From positions 151,732-215,731 of the forward strand of contig RPFO01000086.1 in assembly GCA_009746045.1 (NCBI GenBank): DNA of 64,000 bases. Reading direction: 5' to 3'. This document shows, piece after piece, positions 19,698-31,580 of this stretch. Below the pieces are notes generated by a model. The model ran no database searches. It was given only the letters and a program-made list of their open reading frames with translations, and was not told where the DNA came from. How positions within the stretch are numbered: position 1 is the first letter of the stretch; every line of letters begins with the position of its first letter. The DNA comes from Mesostigma viride. Its lineage: Eukaryota > Streptophyta > Mesostigmatophyceae > Mesostigmatales > Mesostigmataceae. Position numbers and translations under genes: made by a program.

Positions 19698-21924
19698 TGC
19701 CCTGCATTGATGGCTCCTTCCACATTCTGACCTTCAGCCCCACCTGAGGCCTCAGCACATTCCAGCCCCTGTCCTTACGTCTCAACTGAGCAAACACCAT
19801 GTCTGCTTTCCTCAAGCAAGCCTGGACCACTTCCTGGGCTAGCATCCCAAACTGCAGTGCTACATGATTGACAGCCACCCCGTCATAATAGTAGTTTATT
19901 CTGAGGTTCAGCTGTTCTTCCACCTGCCTCGTCCACACTGCCCTCTCCAAAGCAGATGCTACCAGTGGCACCATAATAGGTTCTGCCAGCACTACGGTCT
20001 TGACCTCCCTGATGCCAGATCTCTCCACAGCACCTTGCTGTCCATGGCTCTCCCTGGGTGTGACCAACAGCTTGCATGGCAGCTGCTCCTGCTGTGACAG
20101 TAGGAACTCAAACTGAATATCAGCCTGCACTGCCTTGTACACCCCAAAGCCTGGTAAGAGAGTCTGCAAGCCCAGCAGCAGGGTGTTCCCCTTCATATCT
20201 GGCAGAAATCTGGAGCAACCTGTACCTCCTAAATCTGTCCACTGCCACCAAAATATATAAGCCCCTAGATATGCTGGACGTCTACCTGGATGTCCCCCTT
20301 CTCCCTGGCAGGCTCCCTAGCATGGGACCTTGGCTTCTTGGCAGCATTCTCCTTACAAGTACATTGCTCAGCTGCAGCCCGGCATGCCTCCCTCAGTGGC
20401 TCATCTCCAATCTTCCAACCAAACATCTTAGCCATGGCTGTGTGACCAAAGATATTATGCAGCCTGCGTCCAGCATCCGTGTAGCTCAGTTGCCTAGCCA
20501 GATTACGCACCTGGGAAGACGCCTGGACGGGCCCTGCGTGTGAGGACGCAACATCCACCTTCTGCATCTTGGATCCAGAGGACCCAGCAGACCCTCCCAG
20601 CAGAGCATCTAGGCTCCCAGAGCCAACTCTGTCTGGGGACCCTCCACCTGTTGACAGTTGAGGGGATTGTTGTGCTGCAGCATGCATGCAATCTTGTGGA
20701 ATGAGAACATCAGTACACCCCTGGTGCTGATCAGAGGTGGCACCCTGCCCAGATTTATTTACATGTGAAGCTGTGTCCCCACAGGGTGTCTCACTATGTA
20801 CACGGGACTGCTTCACTAGTCACTTCTGATCAGACTGCCCCTTCTTCTTGTTAGGGCAATGCCTCTTCCAGTGACCTTCCTTGCCACAAGCAAAACACTT
20901 GCTCTTGCCACACCCTCCCCCTGGGGCCTTGCTGTCCTGCTTGTTCTGGTTGCCTGAGGCCTGCATGATTGTTATTCTGCCCCTGGCCACCACCCTTACC
21001 CTGCTGATGGCTGTTACGGTTGCCAGACTGGTTCCCCTGATTCTGGTTCCCCTGCTGACCTCCTCCACCACCTAGCTGGTTCTGCTCCTTCTGGGCCTGC
21101 TTCCTTCTCCTGCTACCATACCGTGTCCCAGATGGGGCACGGTTCTTGCCCTGGCTAGCCTGAGACGCTGACCCTCCCTGAGAATTGATACCCTTGCAGG
21201 TAGGGACCCGGGTCCTGAAGTTTAGTATCACACGCTTCAGAGCCCCCCATGGGTGCCATCAGTGAGATCACAGAGCTGCCTAGCATGCAGTAGCCCTACC
21301 TTCCTCTGACAAGCCCATCTTATCAAAGAAGTGGTCTGCTGCATGCTGCCCTGACTGTCACACTGAAGCCCTGCTTCTTGCCTGCCTCCACGATCAACTC
21401 AAACCTGGCCAGCTCAGCAGCCACCTCACCCTTGCTCTCAAACTCATCAAACTCTCTCTTCTTTTCCCTGGTGAGATTGTGAACTCTGTCAGAAAACTCC
21501 TCCTTGATGTCGTCTAGGAACTGCAGCCAAGTGTGCCCCTCTTTCAGAGCATGCCTAGCCATGCATGTCATTGACCCTTTCAGACGACCCCTTGTTTGCG
21601 GTGGAAGAGTGAAACACCCTGACAATATCCACACCTGCTGCGACAGAGCCCACGACTAGCTTCATGTCGTCTAGCCACTTATCCAGGTTATCTTGCTTCA
21701 GGGGAGGGTTGAGCGCTTAATTCTGCCCATTCATGACTGTCACTGCATCAGAAAATGGACGGGTGCCATGCAGGCAACACACTCCCCACACGCACTGGTG
21801 GTGCCTGGGGAGGGTCAATCCTTGCCTCCAAACGCTCCGACGGGCAACATACCAGACACCCTATCGTGAACAGCAGCTTGCTTTGCAGCACGCACACCTG
21901 GGGTGACGATCGCGTCCTCTTCAC
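19698..21924 (-). pseudogene. CoB gag-pol middle part (Gag, zinc knuckle, integrase), broken
   Basis: On the minus strand from high to low coordinates: a capsid-like segment at 21323-21634 (HTWLQFLDDIKEEFSD, aligning with DTWAAFMTRLRVFLSD of CoE); the zinc knuckle CFACGKEGHWKRHC near 20870-20910; the pre-integrase zinc domain LHNIFGHTAM ... CTC (20265-20816); and the integrase core (19698-20196) with ESHGQQGAVERS and the KDRGWNVLRPQVG module. The frame changes several times. The low end is broken by CoA and the high end by L1. It diverges clearly from CoA and CoE, so it is an older copy or another family. The protease, RT and RNase H would lie beyond Gy1, left of the window. Confidence 0.85.
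21920..21924. other. L1 target-site duplication (TTCAC)
   Basis: TTCAC occurs here and at 28373-28377. Joining CoB across L1 keeps an open minus-strand frame (TTPGEEDAIVTPG), which supports these edges. Confidence 0.75.
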
Positions 21925-22563
21925 TTTTACATCCCGGCTGACTGCCGGCTGCGAAAGATCTACACCTGATTCATAATAGACCATTATGAACAGTGGTCGC
22001 TATATTAATCTACGCAATCCACACCATGACTAGTATGGACGATAACTAATCTAACACAATTAACCTGGCGCAGTTGACCCTGGCCGGTTATAGCCTGCGG
22101 TGAGACAACCTCTATAGGGAAGCGTGGCTAATGCCTCCCGAGGTACATGTAGCATTTACGACAGGAATTCAGGACCATGCATTTCCTAAACCCGCGGGCG
22201 TGACCCAGCCGGAAAGAGAAAGAGATTAACTCAATTCATTTCATTCATTCCGGGGGTGACAATGGTGAACGTTCCCACACACTATTAACCTTGGCGTCTC
22301 ACGGCGTCGCCAAGCAGTGCCAAGCAGCACTGCTTGGACGCATGGTCAACCGAGATCTCTGGGGCGCTACGGTTCACACGAATTGACTGTACGACCCAAA
22401 ACGACTTATACTAGGTCCACGCACATTGACATGCTGCGCACCTACAGATAAACCAAAGTACCGAAAGTACTACAAAACCACTGAATAGCAAGTACAACGC
22501 CGTATGAACCGGCTGTACAAATAGTCCTAAATAGTCGAACACTAAGACTTCGCCTATTTCACA
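21925..22563 (-). repeat. L1 LTR, low-coordinate copy
   Basis: Matches 27735-28372 nearly throughout. Differences concentrate around 22086-22130, where about 50 bp differ by substitutions and indels; elsewhere the copies are almost identical. Confidence 0.85.
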
Positions 22564-25300
22564 TTGTTGCGCCGAACTGTCCACTAAAGGAACCTAATTA
22601 AATAGGCTTGGACGCAACACTCCTCCCCCCTCTCTGGGGAGAGGTCGGCTACCCCGCTAGCCCAACGACAACCACGCCCAGAACATGCTAGACTCCGTAT
22701 ACGCATGGTGCAACCCATGAGTGACCTATGGTCCCGATGGGGCAGGGACCAGCTTGCACGACTAAGCTGGTCCATCGGGCAAGCCCAACTCAGATCCCGT
22801 CCATTGGCCGCGCGGCACGCAGAAGAAGGATGCATGCCCAAAGGACAGAAGCGAGGGGCCAAGACACAGGGCAGTGAGCCAAGGTCTCCACGATCACCAC
22901 AAGTTTAGCCACGGACATACGTGAATCGTAACACATCCAAAGTGAGGATAGTCAATACTGGCATCGACACGACCACCACTGTAACTGCACGAGGTGATAC
23001 ATCACACGCAGGTGGCTCAACCTCCAAATTCTCATCACAAGAGCCAATAAAGGCCATGCTACAATAAAGTAGCCAAAAGTCGCCAAAGATCACCGAGTGT
23101 CGCCAAATGTCACCAAATGTCACCAAATGTCACCAAATGTCGCCAACTCAACGACGTCCCAAATAGAACAGTCTACCAATGGCAAGCAAGGTGCCAAAAG
23201 CTCCAACCCGATAAGACAATGTGGTGAAGAACACAATGTGAACTGTCATGTGACCATGACCAATCGCACGCCCGTACTATCGCCACACGCGGCAATAGGG
23301 AGGTCCACCCAGACCCCTGAGGGGGAACCTGGACAGGAGCCAAAGGTCGGTGTGAGGAGCTGGAAAGCCCCGCCACGTGGGGACCTGACGGCCCGGTGCG
23401 ACCCCTGAATACCACCCGCAACGGTCACAGTACCCACCGGTAACGTCGCGCTGGTGACTGCCCCGCCCGGCCCTTAAGGCGCGACCTGATTGGGTCCTGC
23501 ACTGGAATGTGTAGAAGCCCCAGGTCCCGCCGCCGCTTGGGGAGTCAACATCCGCTCCATCACCTTCTGGAGTACCGCTTCCATCGTGGTGGACAACCGC
23601 GCCTAAAAAAAAAACTCTGCCTGTGCAACCATCTGTTTCTCCAAACCTAAACGCAACGCCTGCAGCTGGGAGAAAACCCGCTGCTCGACCTCCACCGCGG
23701 ACTGCGAAGAGAGGTCGGACGCCTTGTTAATGCCGGAAACCATGTTGTCCAACAAATGACTCGCCGATGCGTCCATCGACTCGCCGATGTGGCCACTGTG
23801 TCTCCTTGTCCTTGTCGCCCGTCGCCACTATACCTGAGGGGCATAGCGCGGGCTCCATGTACGGTGGCTTACCACCGTTGCACAAATATACGCTTGCGAC
23901 GGAAGTCGCGTGTGATACTTCGCCCGACGGCCGCCCTAGCGCTGACTGCCGCCACTGCGCCGACGTCGCGCAGATGTCGCAACTTGAGGCGCGATCATAG
24001 CTCGAACTGCGCGCACCGTATCCCGCGCTCTTGTCGCCGCCGTAACCCTTATGAAAGCGGTGCCCTCGCCACCTCGTATGACTACAAGGGGGACTCCGCG
24101 CCGAATGAACTAATGCCGAGTCCAACCCCTCCTGAAGAGCGGGGTCCTGAAGAGCAGATAGCTCCTCCTTGCGGACCTGCGGCTGGTATTGGTGTGGTGG
24201 GGAAGAGACAAGTGTGCATGACTGCGCACATCCATCGCACGAAAGAGATGAGATACCTCCCCCCCTAAGGGGGAGCCCTGCGTGTGCCTTTGCATGGAGG
24301 AAACCACACAAAGTGAAAATTAAAAAAAATTGAAAGATTCCTCTGACACGCATACGCATCTTCCAATCCTTTATGCACACCCCATACACCTACATACATC
24401 TTCTAAGCGCACACATCATAGTGCAGCTGACTTTTGTCCCTGATGAACCAGGGACACCCAACCACGTATCTACTATACACATACCAACACATGCACCTGA
24501 TCTCACCACTAGTAATAACACTAGTAACCTCAGTGCTTTCTCACACTGACTCCTCCCCCCCTAAGGGGGATGGGAGCCTCTCCCTTCAGTCCACTAACTG
24601 GGTAACACACAGATGCCTATCCATGTGACTCCCCCCCCTAAGGGGCTGTGAAGCCTCTTCCTTCTTCTCTCCTCCCCCCTCTATGGGAATCGGAGCGCCC
24701 TCGCGACGGAAAGCACCCGGAGGGGGGGGGGGGGAAAGGGAAAAAAAAAATTCCAAACAAACCAAACAGATAGAATATCAAGCCAAAAGAGACGTGCCAC
24801 AACTGAGGTACAAAGACATTGTACCCACAAGGGTACCCCAGACTGGGGAGAAAGGGGTGTGAAGGTTAGGACAAGGCAGTGTCTACGAAACATGTGTCCG
24901 AATGGCAGTGAGAGTGGAGTGATCAGGTCCACAAGCAAGGCTGCCCCTACAAACACGTCGAGGAACTCCCCGGTACTGAGCTATCACGAGCCCCTGTCAT
25001 CATGGTAGATGTGTCTAGCTGGCGAAGTCCGATAAACCATTGCCACGGTTACCAGCATGACCGCTAGTATTGAGTACAAAAAAAATAGGTATGACTACCT
25101 GCAACAGAAACGTGCCACACACCCACAACAATGGGTAGGAACACCCATTATCACCTGACATCAATCCCAGCAAACAGCATGTATGACCAACAGCAACCCC
25201 GATTAACAGCAAGGATTACTACTTGCTAGCTCCTGGCACGGTGGCTGTGCAGGGAGGGGTGATGGCAAGGGCTGAATGCGACTGAGGATAGATGATGTGG
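22564..25300. other. L1 internal region, C-rich hairpin motifs
   Basis: No supported gene. A 10-bp unit CACCAAATGT repeats about four times at 23108-23141. C-run/G-run hairpins of the form CCCCCCTAAGGGGG recur near 24260, 24555 and 24635, with weaker copies at 22625 and 24665. A run of 14 G followed by GGGAAAGGG lies near 24723. Short frames at 23727-24389 (-) and 23756-24268 (+) look compositional and are not called. Confidence 0.5.
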
Positions 25301-25379
25301 GGGTGTGGTAAAACCCAATGCACCCCATGTGAAGAGTCCTAACTCCCCTTAGAACAGGGAAGAGAACAAAATGCTAATA

Positions 25380-25750
25380 GCGCCTTCAGACTGAAGGAGT
25401 ACTGCTAACCCTATAGGATCCATAGATTGTTATGTCAAGCAACAAAAATCAACAACAATCCCAGGCCCTTCATGCAGCTAAGTGCTCCATTGCCTAAAAC
25501 CTGCAACTAAGAAGGTTGCACATTGTGGCGACGTAACCCTCCCTGACTGGAAGGAAAAAGTACGAGGAGACAAGTGTGCATGACAGGAGTACTGGGAACC
25601 CTGTAGGATCCACACGTGGGAAATGATGTCCATGAACGTCCACAACAGCATGCATTTCAGCAAAGTGAAATCTGCAACTAGGAAGGTTGCAAAGCATATG
25701 CTGATAGAACCCTCCCTGACTGGAAGGAAAAGTAAGGTACCCGAGCTACA
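25380..25750. repeat. L1 degenerate tandem duplication (about 180 bp units)
   Basis: Two copies contain GGAGTACTG, CCCTNTAGGATCCA, CTGCAACTANGAAGGTTGCA and CCCTCCCTGACTGGAAGGAA. The copies differ by substitutions and an internal segment. Confidence 0.75.
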
Positions 25751-26885
25751 ACAACCAAGCGCATCATCCTGAAACAACCACGTCGCATAGATACGTCAAA
25801 GGTAAGAAACATTAATTACCCTTGCCAAACAGGCCGACGCTTGAAGATGGACATGATGCACAAAGGAACAAGCCGGTGGAACGCCGGAGACAACCACTAA
25901 GGAAACAAAAGAGGTAAAGCGTTGATGCACTTCACATGGACGGCCGTGAGGGCCATATACACAGGAACCAAAAGAAGCAAAAGAGACAAAATACTCATGA
26001 TGGCACCAGCTATGACTAACTGTTGCAACAACTGTCACTCTAACTAATTAATCCCAACAAAGAGACAGCAACAGCCATGAGGGTATCCCTAATTGCGATG
26101 TCTAGTAGCAAATAAGACCAACCTAGACAACACAGCTATTACTAGCTGCTGTCACAGCTGATACAAATATTGCTAGAATATTGCAGTCACTAAAGACTAC
26201 AAGGGACGATGCTACTAAAGATAGCAATTGTCACTATAGCACCTATAAGGTGAGCACAGGCAGCCATCCTGGCCCCTGCAAAGGAGGTACATGGTACAGG
26301 CAGCTAACGGCTACAACCACAAGGACACAGTGTCAACATACTGGCATGACTAGCAGCATATGGAAATAACCAAACAACAAAAGAAAGAAGAAGGACAGGT
26401 GTGACCACCCGTGACAGCGCAGCAGCTAGCCAGACTGGCTACTACCTGCCTGTCTCCAAGATACTGGCATGACTACCAGCACCTAAAGAAAATAAAACAA
26501 CCCAATGAAGTAAAAGAACAAGTGTGACCACCTGTAACACTGCAGCAGCCAACCAAAGTAGCTACTACTGCGCGTCACCACTCGCGCATGCAACAGATAT
26601 GACTACCTGTTGTCACAGCTACGTAGTGCATCCAACAATTGTTGCCCTCCCTGTACCCTCTACACTGATGACCCAGGTGAGAGGAGGGTTGGGGCAGAAG
26701 GCAAAGGTGGTGGTGAAGGTCATAGAGTGGTACAAGTGGCTCCTAGTGACCCAGGAGTGCCGTGCGCATAAGAATTAACGCTTCTGCCTGAACAAGAGTG
26801 GCAAGACCTGCCTCCCCCACCCGTACCCACGAATGACCTGTTCAGCGTGCTCCGAAGATTAAGGAGCAAGCCACAGTGTACACTA
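25751..26885. other. L1 internal region with imperfect repeats, no gene
   Basis: Repeated phrases such as GATACTGGCATGACTA, TGTGACCACC and GCAGCAGC occur near 26398-26430 and 26521-26550, marking a degenerate duplication. The 84-codon frame at 26524-26778 has no recognisable feature. Confidence 0.45.
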
Positions 26886-26889
26886 TTGC

Positions 26890-27320
26890 TGCTAGGGGCT
26901 ACAGCCTATAAGGGCTGCCACTAAAAGAAACACTTGGGCTAACAGCCTCGAAGGACTGCAACGCTAAATGGGCTACAGCCGGGAGAGGCTGCAACGCGAA
27001 AATGGGCTACAGCCCGGGGAAGGGCTGCAACGCCAAAATGGGCTACAGCCGGGAAGGGCTGCAACGCAAAAATGGGCTACAGCCTGGAAGGGCTGCAGCA
27101 CACACACACATAAAGGGGGCTACAGCCTGTAAGGGCTGCAGCACCACAATGGGCTACAGCATGTAAGGGCTGCAGCACAAAAATGGGCTACAGCATGTAA
27201 GGGCTGCAGCACAAAAATGGGCTACAGCCTGGAAGGGCTGCAGCATGACAAAAAGAAAAGGGGGCTACAGCCTGGAAGGGCTGCAACCCTAAAAGAAACA
27301 CTACTGGGTAGGGCTGCATA
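26890..27320 (+). repeat. L1 minisatellite (GGGCTACAGCC...GGGCTGCA units)
   Basis: About ten units of 30-45 bp, each with GGGCTACAGC, a short purine linker, AAGGGCTGCA and A-rich spacing. GGGCTACAGCC and GGGCTGCA(GC) are near-complementary to their neighbours, so each unit can fold. Confidence 0.88.
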
Positions 27321-27734
27321 CACTGATAGAAATTCAAGTCTAGGAAAAACTAAAATTTCGACAGCATTGGCCGAAGGAGCGTTCTATCATAATGAACAAT
27401 CCTACTCCGGGCGTACCTGTGTCTTCGACTCCACCAGCTGACTGCCGGGTGTCGTGCCCATGGACGCTGCCGAAGTAAAAGAGGTCGCCGATGATGAGGA
27501 TATTCCCTCGAACACTCGCCAGCAACCCCGCCCCACTAAAAGTCGACTAAAATTAAATTTCGTGAAAAAAAGCCGTTCCTGACAGGAACCTGGGTCATGA
27601 CCTCTAGAGTGTAGGTCACGACATACGCACAATCGCAAGGTGGCCAGTCTGCGATGTGACATTATAGTTGTTTTAGAAACTTATAAACAGCGCTCATTTA
27701 CCTCTGCGACTCAGGTGGATTCCTCCGAGTCCAG

Positions 27735-28372
27735 TTTTACATCCCGGCTGACTGCCGGGTGTAAAAGGTCTACACCTGATTCATAATAGACCATTATGAA
27801 CAGTGGTCGCTATATTAATCTACGCAATCCACACCATGACTAGTATGGACGATAACTAATCTAACATAATTAACCTGGCGCAGTTGACCCTGGCCGGTTC
27901 AAGCCCGAGGTGTTGCAACCTCGTGGGAAGCTGGGCGAAATGCCTCCCGAGGTACATGTAGCATTTACGACAGGAATTCAGGACCATGCATTTCCTAAAC
28001 CCGCGGGCGTGACCCAGCCGGAAAGAGAAAGAGATTAACTCAATTCATTTCATTCATTCCGGGGGTGACAATGGTGAACGTTCCCACACACTATTAACCT
28101 TGGCGTCTCACGGCGTCGCCAAGCAGTGCCAAGCAGCACTGCTTGGACGCATGGTCAACCGAGATCTCTGGGGCGCTACGGTTCACACGAATTGACTGTA
28201 CGACCCAAAACGACTTATACTAGGTCCACGCACAATGACACGCTGCGCACCTACAGATAAACCAAAGTACCGAAAGTACTACAAAACCACTGAATAGCAA
28301 GTACAACGCCGTATGAACCGGCTGTACAAATAGTCCTAAATAGTCGAACACTAAGACTTCGCCTATTTCACA
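27735..28372 (-). repeat. L1 LTR, high-coordinate copy (5' LTR in element sense)
   Basis: Pairs with 21925-22563. Its high edge is followed by TTCAC (28373-28377) and then CoB sequence. Confidence 0.85.
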
Positions 28373-29106
28373 TTCACCAGGCGTTGTGAGCACCACTGCA
28401 TCCGTAGGTCGCCTGGCACGCTTGATTTTCTCCACCTCAGCTTGCCCATCACGCCACCGCTTGTGTGTTCTCCCGCGGCCCTGGGGTCCAGCTCTGGGAT
28501 AGGTTGCCCAGCTGGCGCCTCCACGCCCCTCCCCTCCATCGCCTCCCCTTCCTCTCTGGCGACGTCCTCCTCTGCCGTTCGCTCCCGTTGCTCCTCGAAT
28601 GTCGCCGCACCCCGGCTTGCCCTCCTAGGCTGCCATTATATACAATGGCTGCGACCAACTTTGCAACAAGAAAACAGCAAACTCTCCACCTATCCTCCAC
28701 CCCTTCAAGCCTCGTTTTCAGACGAAGCTTCTCCTGCAACCGGTGCAGGTGCTGGCTGAAGGAACGGTCCCTCCACCGGATTCAATGGTTGCCCCTGGTC
28801 GTCGGGTGTAGGCACAGGCCTAATAACCACCGGGAGCCTCAAACCATACGCATAATCGCGTATCCAGCGAGAACGCCCCCACCTCAACAAATGGGCCTCA
28901 CCTAAACCAACGTTGTCGTCAATGTGGTAGCGATTAATCTCGTCCCGCTGCGCCTGATCACGGCCCTCCTGAGAGCCATTGCCCTCGTGACGCCTTTGGG
29001 CCGGCTGTACTACCGCCCCTTCTGGCTGATCCACGAAGTCGTAGAAGGCGTCGTCAGCTGAGACCTCTCGACCGCCAACCACGTCGACAGTCAAACTCAG
29101 CTGCAT
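28373..29106 (-). pseudogene. CoB gag N-terminal region, frameshifted
   Basis: The minus-strand frame from ATG 29106 reads MQLSLTVDVVGGREVSADDAF and continues to about 28705 as an acidic, proline-containing protein. Other frames carry on to 28378, where L1 is inserted (KRARRPTDAVVLTTPGE). It lies between the CoB leader and the capsid-like part on the far side of L1, so I read it as the N-terminal part of Gag. No domain is recognised. Confidence 0.5.
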
Positions 29107-29155
29107 GGTTTAACTCCCGGCGAGAATGTGGAGTATCCCGACTGCAGTCGGGATA

Positions 29156-29703
29156 CTATACCATGGTATAGATGGAGAAAGGATTAAGAGTAATGAATAC
29201 ACGATCAGCAACGCCTCTGGTCAACTCCAAGACGGAGTGCGCCAGATTCTGGCACTCTGCCACCAACGCTTGCGTACTGCCACGAACAATGGCCTCCCGC
29301 CTGTTCCGGGCGATTTGCACCACGTTGGGCACGCCGGCGTAGTCGTCCCCAAGGCGAAGATTGGCGACGAGGTCGTTGATCTCTCGGGCACCCCCGAGGC
29401 TTATGGCAATAATCTGCAGCAGCAGAGAGACCACCTGCTCAAACGCGAATGCGTTTGTATGGCCTGCCCGGCCGCCAAGACGCTGCATGGCAGCCTTCTT
29501 ACGATTTCTGCGAGGTCCTCGCGAAACCTCAGCAGCTGCTCGGCCGCTCCTCGGACGTACTCGCCCGGCGCCGACACCGCACGAATGTTCCGGCGCACTT
29601 CTTCCGAGTCCTCGTGCCCTCCTGCGGGTACTGGACTGGACGCCGCTACCGTTGCCGCACGCGCAAACGTGTTTGTTCTAGATTCAGAGTCCGAATTCGA
29701 CAT
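29156..29703 (-). pseudogene. CoB leader ORF, one frame change
   Basis: ATG at 29703-29701 (MSNSDSESRTNTFARA). The first segment runs to about 29460, then the frame changes and continues to the stop at 29156 (GGAREINDLVANLRLGDDY ... SIYTMV). Position between LTR and gag, the Ser/Asp-rich start and the helical body match the leader ORFs of CoA and CoG. Function unknown. Confidence 0.55.
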
Positions 29704-29821
29704 ATCCGTCGACCAGACTGTAATACGATTTAGATGAACGCGGATCAGTGAGTTTCTGGTCTTCCCAAGATGTGATGATTGGAGCCATGGTTTCAACCAG
29801 CGGCTTTTATAACCTTACCAC

Positions 29822-30295
29822 AGTTGCCTCACTACCCTGTGGTCACTAGCCTGAGGCGGCAGCACCCACGGATGGTGTTGGGAAAAATCGCTTGGCCACT
29901 GCTGTGTCCGAGCCTTTCTAGGTTTCACCATTGCTGCCAGGCCTTGCACGCCTTGCATGGCAGGTCCGCCACTGTCAGTTTCCTTGGTCAGTTGCATCAA
30001 TCCAGGACTTCTGTCCTTCCATGAATGACAGTAACGCTCTGGATTTATTATCCGTCATGACAAGTACCCGTCCATCCCAGGCCTGCAGGACTGCCAGTCC
30101 TGAAGTCCTGTGACATTCTTGGTACCATTGCAACCAATACTGACCACAGCACCTCCTAGTGACAGTTGGTCCTGTGACACGTAACTTGTGATGGTTCACC
30201 CAAAACTGCCACGTGCCCTGTCCCTCACGTGTCCTTAGTCCTGGTACTGCCGTACTGTAGCGTCCGGCGGCATTACTTCGGGACTTGATATAACT
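29822..30295 (-). repeat. CoB 5' LTR (474 bp)
   Basis: Plus-strand edges AGTTGCC ... ATAACT fit the AGTT...AACT termini of the related elements. It lies just upstream of the CoB leader in the minus sense, and the minus strand continues G then TGGTAAGG, a possible primer site. The partner LTR is left of the window, so the edges are inferred from the terminal motif only. The short minus frames in it are not called. Confidence 0.55.
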
Positions 30296-30399
30296 CTCAA
30301 GTTCCTTGTCCAAATAAGGCGTCTAGCACGGCGTTGGAAAGGCCACTTCAAGTATGAGATGCTTAGCATATTGCATCACCAATATGCTAACGCCAACCC
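30296..30399. other. CoB right flank, unassigned
   Basis: About 100 bp between the inferred CoB LTR and the start of CoF homology. CTCAA (30296-30300) would be the CoB target duplication. Contains a hairpin TTAGCATATTG/CAATATGCTAA. No gene. Confidence 0.4.
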
Positions 30400-31176
30400 C
30401 GGGAGCGACATTCAGCAGGGGATACCTGGGTCGCGTTCATGACGCGCCTCAGGGTGTTCCTAAGTGATAAGAGGACCATAGATGGGTCTCACTTGAAGCA
30501 GGAGTACCTGGACTACAAGCCCATCAAGGGGCAGCTGGTGGTCCACGCATTTGAAGACTTCTGCAAGCTGAGGGAGGACGCCATGGCCAAAGGATTCTTC
30601 TGTGCAGACAGAATGGCCATGGGGGACTTTCTCAAGTCGCTGCAGCTGGATCCTATCACGATGGACAACGTGTCCATCCACATGCGCCAAGTCCATGGCT
30701 GGGCTGCCATGACGGACCAGCTGTATGAGTGTTTCAGCGGCAAGTATGTAGGCGGGAAGCGCCCACGTCAAGGGGACGAGGAGGCAGCTGAGCCTGCAGT
30801 CAAGTCCATGAGGGGATCGGGCCACGGGGGTCCAGCGTCCTCGAGAGGGCCTGAGACCTCTTCAAGGGGTCGAGGAAGGTCCAGGAAGGGACGTGGCAGA
30901 ATGGCTGGACGGGGGACACCTCCGAAGTCGGGACCTCCACAGTTCCAGTTTGACTTCAAGAGGGTGGGTGGTCCTCCCAAGGCTGGGCACAGCAGTGGGA
31001 CCTCACGGGACATCAGTCAGGTGGAATGTTATTTCTGCCAAGGGAAGGGTCACTTCAGGAATGAGTGTCCCTCGTACCTGAGGCAGGAAGGTCAGAGCAA
31101 GCCAGCTCAGGGTGGCAGCAAGGAGAAGGCTGGTCCATCCCAGGATAAGGGCAAGGGCAAGGCTGCTGATCATTGA
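30400..31176 (+). CDS. gag: CoF-X Gag, 5' truncated, CCHC knuckle
   Basis: Homology to CoE Gag begins at RERHSAGDTW (about 30400), so the N-terminal half is missing. From the internal ATG 30439 it reads MTRLRVFLSDKRTIDG. Capsid-like core, then an Arg/Gly-rich basic region (SRGRGRSRKGRGRMAGRG) and the zinc knuckle CYFCQGKGHFRNEC (about 31027-31068), then a Lys/Gly/Gln tail. It ends at TGA 31174-31176. The next codons stay in frame with Pol, so UGA readthrough would join Gag to Pol. The 30780-31176 part is repeated at 34484-34883 without visible change. Confidence 0.88.
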   Translation, partial: RERHSAGDTWVAFMTRLRVFLSDKRTIDGSHLKQEYLDYKPIKGQLVVHAFEDFCKLREDAMAKGFFCADRMAMGDFLKSLQLDPITMDNVSIHMRQVHGWAAMTDQLYECFSGKYVGGKRPRQGDEEAAEPAVKSMRGSGHGGPASSRGPETSSRGRGRSRKGRGRMAGRGTPPKSGPPQFQFDFKRVGGPPKAGHSSGTSRDISQVECYFCQGKGHFRNECPSYLRQEGQSKPAQGGSKEKAGPSQDKGKGKAADH

Positions 31177-31580
31177 CTTGAGCCTGCACACATCCCTGAA
31201 CCCTGGAGGGTGCCCCCAGGGGTGTGTGATGTAGCTGCTAGTGACGGCAGTGAGGGGCAGCCCCATGCTCTAGTGAAAGAGCCCATTGGACACGATGGGG
31301 CAAGCTTGGTTACCACAGAGAGTATGCCAGCTGTAGCTGCAGTGGTTACTCGCCAACGTGCCCGCCATGGCGGTGCTGAGCCTGAGGTAGGACCTGGTGC
31401 TGTGGACCCAGGTGGATCTCAGAAGCATTCTGACCGTGCAGGACTGGCACAGGATGGTCAGGATGAGGATAGGGCTGGAGACAGTCTGACAGGCACGACC
31501 CTGGTGCCTCCTGTACATAAGGGATCTGTACATACCTTGAGTGCTAATAATGACAATAAAAGATTTTCTCTCTTGTATGA
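31177..31580 (+). CDS. pol: CoF-X Pol N-terminus, truncated by InsH
   Basis: In frame with Gag behind the UGA (LEPAHIPEPWRVPPG). The segment is an acidic, Gly/Pro-rich linker ending at FSLLYDI, just before the pre-integrase zinc domain. There InsH begins at 31581. The same linker occurs at 37648-37970 in copy Y, where it continues intact, and in CoE on the minus strand. Confidence 0.82.

Larger units (their letters stand above)
21925..28372 (-). mobile_element. L1: large non-coding LTR element
   Basis: Direct repeats of about 639 bp at both ends and a 5-bp target duplication TTCAC, but no gag or pol inside. This is the form of a large retrotransposon derivative. On the minus strand the LTR begins TGTGAAATAG and ends GGATGTAAAA. 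After the 5' LTR, the minus strand reads CTGGACTCGGAGGAATCC (27734 downwards), a possible tRNA primer site. The internal 5.2 kb is largely degenerate tandem repeats. Confidence 0.78.

Noticed and set aside
23727-24389. 220-codon minus-strand ORF in L1
   Set aside because: It overlaps a plus-strand frame of similar length, has no recognisable domain and lies in repeat-rich non-coding sequence.
26890-27320. CRISPR-like array or tandem small RNA genes
   Set aside because: Units vary in length, spacers are A-rich repeats, and no promoter or terminator pattern is seen. Called a minisatellite.
28220-28435. Separate 71-codon gene
   Set aside because: It is a chimera of CoB gag sequence and the L1 LTR across the insertion point.
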